From contig VGJU01000002.1 in the NCBI GenBank assembly GCA_016867335.1, positions 1 to 62,281 of the forward strand: a DNA stretch of 62,281 bases, given 5' to 3'. Positions 26,200 through 34,048 of the stretch are shown piece by piece. A model generated the notes under the pieces. It was not told the origin of the DNA. It saw only the letters and a list, made by a program, of their open reading frames with translations, and made no database searches. Position numbers and translations under genes: made by a program. Position 1 is the first letter of the stretch, and every line of letters begins with the position of its first letter. The DNA is from Candidatus Zixiibacteriota bacterium (GTDB taxonomy: Bacteria > JAAXHH01).

Positions 26200-27480
26200 C
26201 TATCCCAGCGACCGCACCGGATGTTGTTTGGCGCGTTCGAACAGATCGGCCCATTCTTGGGTGCCGTCATCATGATAGGGTTCGAGCCGAACGCCGTCTA
26301 CGTGCGCGGGGCCGTGTCCCTGACTGAAATAGCCGTACCCCTGATGCATGGGGGCAAGATGGATGCGGCTGCCGTCGGGGTAGACGGTCGAGCAGACGAT
26401 ACGCGGCTGGGGCCGATCGTAGAGTTTGCCCTCTTTATTGAGTTCCTGAATCTTCGTATCCGGAATCCGATAGCGCTCCACTGCGGCTTCGTCCACCACG
26501 ACGCCAAGCCCCGGTGCTTCCGGAACGCGGTGGTATCCGCCGACTACTTCGATGGGTTTTGTCAGCAACTGATGACTGTAGAGATTGACGCAAGTAATCG
26601 CCGGCCAAGTGGCATGGCTGAGGACGGCCCCCAGATGACCCGCCCATGTGGTCGTAAGCCCGTTGCCTACCAGTTGCAGCCAGAACGGCATGTTGGCCTC
26701 GGCGCTCAGCGTTCCCTGCCGAATGACCGCGGTCTTGCCCGCGCAGACGACAAATCCGTCGCATACTTCTTCGCGTACGGCGGTGAGATATGGGGGCGAT
26801 CCGAAGTGCATGGCAATGGGGCGGCAGATGACCTGGCGCAACTGCCGGTTGCCCAGGATGTCGCTTTGTGGAATGGGCGATTCGAACATGGCAACGTTTG
26901 GAAACTGTTCCAGACGCCGCATGATCGGCATGGCTGCGGCGGCATTCTGCATCGTGGCGTTGGCGTCAAGATCTAGTTTGAAATACGAAGGCGTGACGGC
27001 GGCCATCGCTTCCACTTGCGCAAAAATATCCCACCAGGGACGCTGTTTGATCTTGAAGCTGGTATAGCCCAGCGCCACGGCGTCTTTGGCTTCTTCTGCC
27101 CAGTCTTCCGGCGAGGCGTCGATGGACCACCATGAAATGGGAACCCAATCCCGCACTTTGTGCCCCATCAGTTTGTAACAGGGGACGCCGAGCGCTTTGC
27201 CCACCACGTCGAACAGCGCCATCTGAAGCCCGGCGCCGAGACTGTCGTCGTTCATCATATCGGCGGGTGATTTACCGACGACCCGCTCCACCGCCGCGTC
27301 GGTCACCCGCGCCCAAGTGTAGTGGATCACCGTCTCACCCCACCCGGTAATTCCCGCGTCCGTCGTGACTTTACACAGTTCGAGAATCGCCCAGTTGTAT
27401 ACCTCCCGCTCCGTAATGCGAATCTGGCGGTCGGTAAAGGGCACATCCACCACGATACGTTCCACACCCGTAACTTTCAT
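26200..27480 (-). CDS. Enolase-superfamily sugar-acid dehydratase or racemase
   Basis: A 426-residue mandelate racemase/muconate lactonising type enzyme. The capping domain (to about 120) precedes the barrel with the KxK-type catalytic strand FKIKQRP, metal-ligand strands YFKLDLDANAT (Asp) and FESPIPQ (Glu), and a final segment SAEANMPFW. Such enzymes abstract the alpha proton of a sugar acid, usually to dehydrate it. The exact substrate is not readable; galactonate, mannonate or related acids are possible. It probably shares a transcript with uxuA downstream. Confidence 0.85.
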   Translation of the reverse strand: MKVTGVERIVVDVPFTDRQIRITEREVYNWAILELCKVTTDAGITGWGETVIHYTWARVTDAAVERVVGKSPADMMNDDSLGAGLQMALFDVVGKALGVPCYKLMGHKVRDWVPISWWSIDASPEDWAEEAKDAVALGYTSFKIKQRPWWDIFAQVEAMAAVTPSYFKLDLDANATMQNAAAAMPIMRRLEQFPNVAMFESPIPQSDILGNRQLRQVICRPIAMHFGSPPYLTAVREEVCDGFVVCAGKTAVIRQGTLSAEANMPFWLQLVGNGLTTTWAGHLGAVLSHATWPAITCVNLYSHQLLTKPIEVVGGYHRVPEAPGLGVVVDEAAVERYRIPDTKIQELNKEGKLYDRPQPRIVCSTVYPDGSRIHLAPMHQGYGYFSQGHGPAHVDGVRLEPYHDDGTQEWADLFERAKQHPVRSLG

Positions 27481-27580
27481 ACGATCTCCTCAGATGGAAA
27501 CCCGCGATTTCAATCGTGGGATGATCCACATAATGGGCGATTTTCCCGCCGCAATCCAAAATCCCCAATCGGTATTTTCT

Positions 27581-28375
27581 TTATATCAGCAGACATCCGG
27601 CGATCAGGACGAGGACCAGCGGTAGTGCGCCCATGCCTACGCCGGTTCCCCAGACGATCGACGAGAAGGGAATGGTGATGTGGGTTCCCGGCAGAGAAAC
27701 GGTCAGCGTATCGCTATCGGTGATCCCGAGAGAAAGCGAGATGCCTAAGTACAGACAGGCCAGCAGGGCGATCCAGACGATGGCGTGACCGATATGCGAG
27801 AATCGTCCGCGCGACAGGTCTTCCGGAGCCATGATATCGGTGTAGAGCAGTCCCCAGCGTTTGACGCGGGGATAGAGGACGGGCAACAGGAAGGGGCCGA
27901 GAAGGGCGGCGGCCAGAAAGTTGTTTATCGTGATGAGCGGGGCCAGTACATGAAATGGCACGAGACCGAGCAGGTCCGCGCCCCATGCGATCTGGACGCC
28001 GCAGGCAAGGCTGGCCAAGAGCGTAATAGGAAGATAGCGCAACAGTCTTCCAACGGTCCACGGAACCGGTTCGTTTTGCGAAAGAAGCCGCCACGCCCGA
28101 TACGGCAGATATCCAAACCAGAAATTGCCGAGCATACCAAAATAGCTGCCCAGACCGTAAGTTCCGCCAAACAGATCCCCGATCAGGTTTCCGAATGCCG
28201 CGCCCCATGCCCCGGCAGGTCCGAACATAAGCGAACAGATCACCGGAAATACGTTGGCCGGTCGCACCTCCGTAATGCCGGGGATGATCGTGACGAGTTT
28301 GAACGGAATCAAAACGGCGGCATACATCGCCGCCGTCAACGCCACCAGAACGACCATCCTGGTATGTTTCCACAT
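27581..28375 (-). CDS. ECF transporter S component (QueT-like membrane protein)
   Basis: A 264-residue membrane protein with about six helices. N-terminal VALTAAMYAAVLIPFKLV and RPANVFPVICSLMFGPAGAW match the substrate-binding S subunits of energy-coupling factor vitamin transporters, in particular QueT-like ones. The loop GNLIGDLFGGTYGLGSYFG is characteristic. The ATG at 28375 is chosen over a GTG at 28393; both are possible. No ECF A or T genes are adjacent, as is common for group II systems. The C-terminal extension of about 80 residues, with extra hydrophobic segments, is longer than in typical S components. The vitamin substrate is unknown. Confidence 0.75.
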   Translation of the reverse strand: MWKHTRMVVLVALTAAMYAAVLIPFKLVTIIPGITEVRPANVFPVICSLMFGPAGAWGAAFGNLIGDLFGGTYGLGSYFGMLGNFWFGYLPYRAWRLLSQNEPVPWTVGRLLRYLPITLLASLACGVQIAWGADLLGLVPFHVLAPLITINNFLAAALLGPFLLPVLYPRVKRWGLLYTDIMAPEDLSRGRFSHIGHAIVWIALLACLYLGISLSLGITDSDTLTVSLPGTHITIPFSSIVWGTGVGMGALPLVLVLIAGCLLI

Positions 28376-28421
28376 CGTAAAGGCTTCCCGCACGTCCGTC
28401 TCCCGTCTGATTTGTCCTTCT

Positions 28422-29063
28422 CTATGCGTTGTGTTCCAGTTTCTTGATCTCGTCGCGGAGCCGTGCGGCGTCTTCGTAACGTTCTTCGTCGATGGCGGCC
28501 TGAAGCTGTTTTTTTACGGCTTCGAGCGAATTGTTGTCATGCGTTACGGGTTGCGCGGCGTTGAGTTTTTCTTTGATAGCCTGATTGATCTGGTCGAGGA
28601 CCGCATCCGGCGTATTGTCGGATGCGTCCAAAACGGATTTCTGTTTTGACATGCGTTTCCCGGCGATGGCCATGACTTCTTCCATGACGTATATAGGGGC
28701 ATTGACGCGCAGGGCGAGCGCGATGGCATCGCTGGGTCGAGAATCGATGACCACGGAGCGTCCGTGTGCGTCCGCGTGGATTTCCGCGACATAATAGGCT
28801 TGTTCGCGCAGTTCGGTGATGACGATGTATTCCACTTCGGCGCCGAGGTTTTCGAAGACCGATTTGAGCAGGTCGTGCGTCATGGGACGCGGTGGCGGTT
28901 CTTCGTCTTCGGCGATCTGCGACTTTATCGCGTGGGCTTCCGAGATCCCGATGGTCAACATCAGCATCATGTTTTCGTTTTCGTCCGTCAGCCAGAGGAC
29001 GGGGGTGGGGTTGACCGGAAAAGGCGGGCCTACATCATAGACTTTTACTTTTATCATTGCCAT
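28422..29063 (-). CDS. Bifunctional nuclease (DUF151) with C-terminal UVR motif
   Basis: A 213-residue protein. The DUF151 domain (about 1-140) includes LWLTDENENMMLMLTIG, IGISEAHAIK and SVVIDSRPSDAIALALRV. The C-terminal helix hairpin EAVKKQLQAAIDEERYEDAA is a UvrB/UvrC interaction motif. This pairing is common in FCB bacteria. DUF151 proteins have been reported as RNase/DNase; the cellular role is uncertain. The start at 29063 or the in-frame ATG at 29057 is possible; the latter has better spacing from AGAAAGG. It is followed by the ECF gene 46 bases downstream. Confidence 0.88.
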   Translation of the reverse strand: MAMIKVKVYDVGPPFPVNPTPVLWLTDENENMMLMLTIGISEAHAIKSQIAEDEEPPPRPMTHDLLKSVFENLGAEVEYIVITELREQAYYVAEIHADAHGRSVVIDSRPSDAIALALRVNAPIYVMEEVMAIAGKRMSKQKSVLDASDNTPDAVLDQINQAIKEKLNAAQPVTHDNNSLEAVKKQLQAAIDEERYEDAARLRDEIKKLEHNA

Positions 29064-29327
29064 AGCCTTTCTCTGGACCTGTCCTTAGGGTATGGATCGC
29101 CGCCGGACGGACAGGACGATACAGCAGGCCCGATTTTCGGATACGGACGGAGTTGATGGTTATATGGGTGCGATGGCGCATCTTGCGGGACCGGAGGCAA
29201 ACCGACGAAACGGACGCAACCGGTTGCTTGGGAAAGCACGCCGGACGACGCTAGCCACGTTGTGTCGTGTATGATGGAGGTATAGATAATCGCGCAAGAG
29301 GAGTTGGTCAAGCTAAAAGTAAGGCTT

Positions 29328-29660
29328 CTAGCTTTTCTCCACAAGTCGGCGGCGAGAGAGAAAGCGGTAGGCGGCTTCGCGTTTTCCGGGGCTACGTCGC
29401 GCAAACAGCCGGTCGGTTCGGGCTTCCACCTGTGAATGGAGATGGGCACGCAGATACTCCCGGCGATGGTGCTCCCGGCATACGGTGATACCGTTTTCGA
29501 GCGTATTTTCGCCACCGAGCGAACGTGGCAGAAGATGGTGCGCTTCGAGTCTCTCGGTTTCTCCGCATCCTTCAAACTGACAGCGGTTGCCGTCGCGTTC
29601 CTTGACACGCCGTGCCCACTCTTTGAGCGAATAGCGGACCGATGCATCCGGTGGGGTCAT
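29328..29660 (-). CDS. Small HNH endonuclease coupled to galK
   Basis: A 110-residue HNH nuclease: RDGNRCQFEGCGETERLEAHH with the zinc pair Cys-x4-Cys, then AHHLLPRSLGGENTLENGI and a second zinc pair in CREHHRREY. These are the betabetaalpha-metal catalytic elements. The ATG at 29660 overlaps the galK stop as ATGA and has GGGAGAG upstream, so it is the third gene of a DUF4416-galK-HNH operon. It is not part of an intron, intein or phage here. It may be a housekeeping or defensive nuclease; the link to galactokinase is unexplained. Confidence 0.85.
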   Translation of the reverse strand: MTPPDASVRYSLKEWARRVKERDGNRCQFEGCGETERLEAHHLLPRSLGGENTLENGITVCREHHRREYLRAHLHSQVEARTDRLFARRSPGKREAAYRFLSRRRLVEKS

Positions 29661-30823
29661 ACGATCTCTCCCGCGCCGCCCGACGGCTGACATACGTATA
29701 CGTCCGCCGGGTACCCTGTTATCTGCGGATACTCCCGTCGTATCGCCGTTTCCAGCGTTTCGACAGCTTCGATTTTTACAAGCGCGATGGCGCACCCGCC
29801 AAACCCCGCGCCCGTCATCCGTGCACCCGCAACACCGTCACATCGCCGAGCGATGTCCACTAGCGTATCCAGTTCGCGACAACTGACTTCGTACAGATCG
29901 CGCAGACTGTCGTGCGAATCGTTCATCAACGCGCCAAGACGGGCAAAATCCCGTTTTATGAGCGTCTCCACACTCTGCATTACCCGGTCGTTCTCGCGGA
30001 TTACATGCTCGCAACGACGGGCGACGATATCGGGCAAAACCGACCGATGGGCGTCAAACCGAGCGGGCGTCACATCCCGCAACGCACGGATGTTCTCGAT
30101 ATGCCGCCCTAACAGACGAGCGCCTTCTTCACACTCGCGCCGCCGCTCATTGTAAGCCGAGTCGGCCAACCCGCGTGGACGGTTGGTGTTGGCGACGATT
30201 AGCGCATAGTCCGGCGCGTCGAACGGGATGATCGTATAGTCAAGACTCCGACAGTCGATAAACAGAGCGGTGTGTGGCTGTGCCAAACGCGAAATAAAAG
30301 GATCCATGATCCCGCAGTTTACCCCGGCATACTCGTTTTCCGCCATCTGACACAGACGAGCTAACCGCGTACCGGGAATTTCGGTCTCCGCAAACGCGCA
30401 CAGCATTGTCGCCGTAGCCATCTCGATCGACGCGGAAGAACTCAGTCCGGCCCCGATGGGAACGGTTCCCTGCACGACGCCGTCGCATCCGCGCAGAGCA
30501 ACATGCTCACGCGCCAGCACCGCCGCGACACCGTAGGGATAACGGCCCCATCCCGTGTTTATCCGCGGCTCCATGCGATGGGTGTCGAAAACGACCGTTT
30601 CGTCAAAATCGAGTGCATGAAGACGGATCAGCCCGTCTTTGCGCGGAGTGGCGGCGATCGTCGTATCCCGGTCGATGGCGATAGGCAGAACAAACCCGTC
30701 GTTGTAGTCGGTATGCTCGCCGATCAGGTTTACCCGACCCGGCGCCCGAAACACCCGGATGTCCTGACCTTGCCCGTATCGTCGTCCATGTTCCTCAAGA
30801 ATACGCTTCATGCGTTCGTTCAT
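29657..30823 (-). CDS. galK: Galactokinase
   Basis: It phosphorylates D-galactose (or a related sugar) at C1 using ATP. The 388-residue GHMP kinase shows the galactose-binding signature GRVNLIGEHTDYNDGF, the ATP loop GTVPIGAGLSSSASIE and C-terminal motif RMTGAGFGGCAIAL. The ATG at 30823 overlaps the DUF4416 stop by 4 bases (ATGA); upstream in-frame codons lie inside the DUF4416 gene. No galT or galE is adjacent. Neighbours in the operon are DUF4416 upstream and an HNH nuclease downstream. Confidence 0.95.
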   Translation of the reverse strand: MNERMKRILEEHGRRYGQGQDIRVFRAPGRVNLIGEHTDYNDGFVLPIAIDRDTTIAATPRKDGLIRLHALDFDETVVFDTHRMEPRINTGWGRYPYGVAAVLAREHVALRGCDGVVQGTVPIGAGLSSSASIEMATATMLCAFAETEIPGTRLARLCQMAENEYAGVNCGIMDPFISRLAQPHTALFIDCRSLDYTIIPFDAPDYALIVANTNRPRGLADSAYNERRRECEEGARLLGRHIENIRALRDVTPARFDAHRSVLPDIVARRCEHVIRENDRVMQSVETLIKRDFARLGALMNDSHDSLRDLYEVSCRELDTLVDIARRCDGVAGARMTGAGFGGCAIALVKIEAVETLETAIRREYPQITGYPADVYVCQPSGGAGEIV

Positions 30824-31347
30824 CTGCGCTCCAGACAAAGACGGCGGACCTGCTCGAAATACGCGAGCGCAAGCTCCGTACGATAATCGGGATAGGTCCA
30901 CGGCATCGGTTGAAAACCACCGCGCTGATAGATAAGTGTTATCTCGGCAAAAATGCCGGCGCCGAGATAAAGCCGATGGCTGTAGTTTTTGGTCGTCGCC
31001 AGTACGAGTTGCGCGCCGTTGACATAACCGGGATCAAGGTTGGCCCCGCGTCCCGGAAGCCCGTCCGGACGCGGCAAACCGCACTCCATGACGTTGGAAG
31101 CCAATTTGATGTCAGCCAGTGCCTCCGGATCGACCGGCGTCGCCATACTGCAAAACCGTTTGATGAGCGAAGAACCCATCTCCGTGGCGTAGTACTCCGA
31201 AAAGGTAAAGGGATATATATCGCTTTCGGAGTCTACCGGCCCAAACGCCTCTTCCAGTCTACCGACAGCGCGATGCAACATCGCTTCGGTTTGTCCGGTG
31301 ATCGCAAAAACAAGTTTTACCGGTTCGGGAACCGCTATGCCGCCCAT
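30820..31347 (-). CDS. DUF4416 family protein
   Basis: A 175-residue protein matching the DUF4416 pattern: PVKLVFAITGQTEAML, FGPVDSESDIYPFTFSEYY, MGSSLIKRF, NLDPGYVNGAQLVLATTKN, YSHRLYLGAGIFAEITLIY and MPWTYPDYRT. The function is unknown. The ATG at 31347 follows GGGGTGG and is preferred to a GTG at 31371. It heads the operon with galK and the HNH gene; its promoter should lie in the AT-rich spacer shared with the divergent porin gene. Confidence 0.88.
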   Translation of the reverse strand: MGGIAVPEPVKLVFAITGQTEAMLHRAVGRLEEAFGPVDSESDIYPFTFSEYYATEMGSSLIKRFCSMATPVDPEALADIKLASNVMECGLPRPDGLPGRGANLDPGYVNGAQLVLATTKNYSHRLYLGAGIFAEITLIYQRGGFQPMPWTYPDYRTELALAYFEQVRRLCLERR

Positions 31348-31552
31348 ACCACCCCAGCCCAAATTCGGCACTGTACAGCCGATTTTACAGGAGATATATT
31401 TTACCTGTTCGCAAACTACACAACATATACATGCAAAACAAATATATAGTATTTTGTGGGTGTGTCAATCTAAAATGTTGTGCAACAGGGAGATGAAAGA
31501 CTTTTGCGTCGGTTTCGGATTTGAAACCCTAACCCTACTTAGGGATCTCGCC
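31348..31552. promoter_or_regulatory. AT-rich divergent promoter region (DUF4416-galK / porin)
   Basis: This 205-base spacer is much more AT-rich than its surroundings (31390-31480). It includes ACAAATATATAGTATTTTG-like sequence and CAAAA/TTTTG arms. It must carry the promoters for both divergent operons. No single hexamer pair is clear enough to place exactly. Confidence 0.45.
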
Positions 31553-32641
31553 ATGTCAACCCCTCTTATTCGAATGGTCCGGATATCGTGTATCGGTTTT
31601 ATCCTATCGGGGGTTTTGTCCGTCTCCGCACAGGAAGAAGCCCCGGCAGGCAAGTTCTCGATCAGCGGGTATGTGGATGTCTATTACGTCTTCGATTTCT
31701 CCAGACAGCCGTCCAAAGACCGAGTTTTTACCACCATGCCGTATCGTCACAACGAGTTCAACCTCAACCTCGGGTTGGTCGACGCGCGATACGATGGCGA
31801 GCGGACACGCGGACGCATGGCGCTACATACGGGAACTTATGCCCAGTCCAACTATGCGCTCGAAACGCCGACGCTCCAACATATCCACGAAGGGTACGCC
31901 GGATTTCGTCTCGGCAAATCCGCCTGGTGGATAGACGCGGGTGTTTTCGGCTCGCATATCGGGTTCGAAGGCGCGATTACGATGCAGCACTGGACCTATT
32001 CCCGCTCGCTCATGGCCGACTACTCGCCTTACTACGACGCCGGAGTAAAACTGAGCGGTCCACTTTCGGCGAAAACCACCGCGACGCTGGTAGTCATGAA
32101 CGGCTGGCAAAACATCAAGGAAACCAACGACGACAAGGCGTTTGGTACGCAAATCCAAACACAGCTCAATGACCGAGTACTGCTCAACTGGAGCACATTC
32201 GTGGGCAACGAAGCCCCAAATAGCGCACCTTCGCAGATCAGAATTTTTAACGACTGGTTTGCCCGAATTCGTCTCAACGACAAAACCGAAACCGCTTTGG
32301 TGTTTGATCTGGGTTTTCAGAAACGGGCAGTCGGCGGCGGATACGACAACTGGCATACTGCGGCTCTGCTGGCGCGTATTCAGACCGCGCCCCGCGTTGC
32401 AATCGGCGGTCGGGTCGAGTACTATATAGACAAAAAAGGGGTGATCATTGCCTCCGGAACCCCCAACGGGTTTCAGACATTGAGCGGTTCGCTCAATGTG
32501 GATTATGCACCGGCAAACAACATGCTGTGGCTGGTGGAAGGGAGAGTATACCGTTCAAAAGACCGTGTCTTTCCGGGTGTTTCCGGCGCAAAACGGTCCA
32601 GCGGTTTTATCGCCACGTCGATAGCGATCCTCATGAATTAG
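31553..32641 (+). CDS. Outer-membrane porin-like beta-barrel protein
   Basis: A 362-residue protein with a signal peptide (IGFILSGVLSVSA, cleavage before QEEAP). About 14-16 alternating hydrophobic strands follow, starting FSISGYVDVYYVFDF, with YRHNEFNLNLGLVDARYD. This pattern matches the BBP2/DUF1597-type putative porins of FCB bacteria. It probably allows sugar or small solute diffusion through the outer membrane. The TAG stop at 32639 is in the same phase as the TolC-like remnant that starts immediately after, which suggests a deletion junction. Confidence 0.82.
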   Translation: MSTPLIRMVRISCIGFILSGVLSVSAQEEAPAGKFSISGYVDVYYVFDFSRQPSKDRVFTTMPYRHNEFNLNLGLVDARYDGERTRGRMALHTGTYAQSNYALETPTLQHIHEGYAGFRLGKSAWWIDAGVFGSHIGFEGAITMQHWTYSRSLMADYSPYYDAGVKLSGPLSAKTTATLVVMNGWQNIKETNDDKAFGTQIQTQLNDRVLLNWSTFVGNEAPNSAPSQIRIFNDWFARIRLNDKTETALVFDLGFQKRAVGGGYDNWHTAALLARIQTAPRVAIGGRVEYYIDKKGVIIASGTPNGFQTLSGSLNVDYAPANNMLWLVEGRVYRSKDRVFPGVSGAKRSSGFIATSIAILMN

Positions 32642-33502
32642 TCAAAAAATCAGGCAGCGGTTTCTTCGCATCCCGACGTGCGGGAGATATCCGCGCAACT
32701 CGCACAAAGCCAGGGGCTGGCTCGCACGGTTTCCGGGCGATTTGACTGGACCGCGTCTCTTTTTGCCGAGCGGTCCACATTTGACGCCCCCGCGCCGCTC
32801 GGCTATGCCCTCGGCGTCGTGGAACGGACCCGCGAACGCTACGGGTTCGATCTGCGTCGGTCGCTACGCAACGGGTTGCGTGTGGGCGCGTCGGTCAACC
32901 TGATCCATGCGGGGTTCTCACCGGGATTCTTGACCCCCGTCGATTTGGCCGACGCTCGGCTTTCGGTGTCGATTCCGTTGTTACGGGGACGGGGAACGGG
33001 GTATGCCGATGCGGAGGAACGCGTGGCACGTATCGACTTGCAAGGCGCTGAGATGATGCGTACACGGCTGCTATCCGAGGGTATCGCCTAAACGGCCGTA
33101 GGCGAGGTGGCGCTCGACGAAGCCCAGATCCGGTCGAAACGCGCCCTATCGCTTATCCATGCGGAAATGGCGTTGATTTTGGCGGATCTTCGGGCCAGCA
33201 TCACCGTCTTTCATACCGCCAGCATCGCGGAAAAATCGCTCACAGCCGCTAGAGAAGACAAATCGGTATTGTTGCTTCTCGAAGAAAGACGATTTGACAA
33301 GACGCTGATGAATCGTTTGAAAGATACCATGCTGCTTCAGGATCGGCTCGCGGAACTCAAAATCTCCAGAATCCAGTCTCAGTGCGACCATGCGACGGCG
33401 CGGGTCCGGTTGCAACTGGCCACCGGCAATCTGTTCGAACAGGACGCACCTCTGTTGCCTTTTGACATCAAAAAATTGACGGCCCTGCCCTCTGTGGATT
33501 GA
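32642..33502 (+). pseudogene. TolC-like efflux protein remnant (no signal peptide, in-frame TAA)
   Basis: In phase with the porin stop, the frame reads NQAAVSSHPDVREISAQLAQ and continues with RLSVSIPLLRGRGTGYADAE and LQLATGNLFEQD. These are characteristic stretches of TolC-family outer-membrane efflux proteins (inner coiled coils and the PLLRG motif). It has no start region or signal peptide. A TAA at 33089-33091 breaks it, yet homology-like sequence continues in the same phase (TAVGEVALDEAQIRSKRAL). At 286 codons it is also much shorter than a normal TolC (over 400). Decay by 5' loss, internal deletion and a nonsense change is likely. Confidence 0.75.
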
Positions 33503-33504
33503 CC

Positions 33505-33951
33505 ATGCTCCGTTCGGCGTATGTCATGGCGTTTTTTACGCTTACCGTGGTCTTTTCGTCCCACTTTGCCACGGCCCAACCCAAGGACCGTATCGGCGGT
33601 ATCGGACGCATACAGCCGGTGGGAGGTCTGCTCGAACTGGTCAGTCCTTCCGGCGATATCGTAGATTCGGTATACGTGCGTCCGGGCGACGTAGTGGAGG
33701 CGGACCTGTCGCGCATGGCCGTACTGTGGGACATCTACGATGGTGATCTGGGGCAAATAGCACCGGGAATGAAAGCTACCGTGACCGGAAACGGATTTCC
33801 GGGAAAACTGGAGGGTGAGGTCGTCTCGGTAGACCGAATCGTCCAGATGCCCGCGCAGACGGCAAAAGTCCATATCCGTTTGCTCAGGAATACCCCCGCA
33901 GACAAGTATCTCAACATGCAAGTCAACGTCTCCATACAGACCCGCCCCTGA
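33505..33951 (+). pseudogene. Truncated HlyD/DevB-like membrane fusion protein
   Basis: A 148-residue product with a signal peptide (FFTLTVVFSSHFATAQ) and the start of a periplasmic adaptor (IGRIQPVGGLLELVSPSG, VDSVYVRPGDVVE). It then jumps straight to the beta-barrel part (ADLSRMAVLWDIYDGDLGQI, PGMKATVTGNGFPGKLEGEV). The coiled-coil hairpin and second lipoyl half, usually about 150-200 residues, are missing in frame. The ATG at 33505 overlaps nothing and lies 2 bases after the TolC-like stop. With that gene it is a relic of a DevABC-like exporter; the inner-membrane ABC permease and ATPase are absent here. Confidence 0.72.
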
Positions 33952-33992
33952 AAGAAGTTTGAAGTTTGAAGGGAGAAGTTTGAAAGGTAAAT
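33951..33992 (+). repeat. Purine-rich GAAGTTTGAAGG repeat, copy 2 (clearest)
   Basis: Three GAAGTTTGAA units lie in 42 bases between the MFP remnant and the DUF5916 gene. Related purine-rich runs occur at 9619, 42170, 53041 and, inverted, at 43424. Confidence 0.6.
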
Positions 33993-34048
33993 AGTCGGTC
34001 CAAACGGTATTCTTCCTTTTCGCGCTTCACTCTTTGACGGAGACGCCT

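Noticed and set aside
30820..31347. galT next to galK
   Set aside because: Position suggested it, but the sequence lacks the HIT-type HPH motif and matches DUF4416 throughout.
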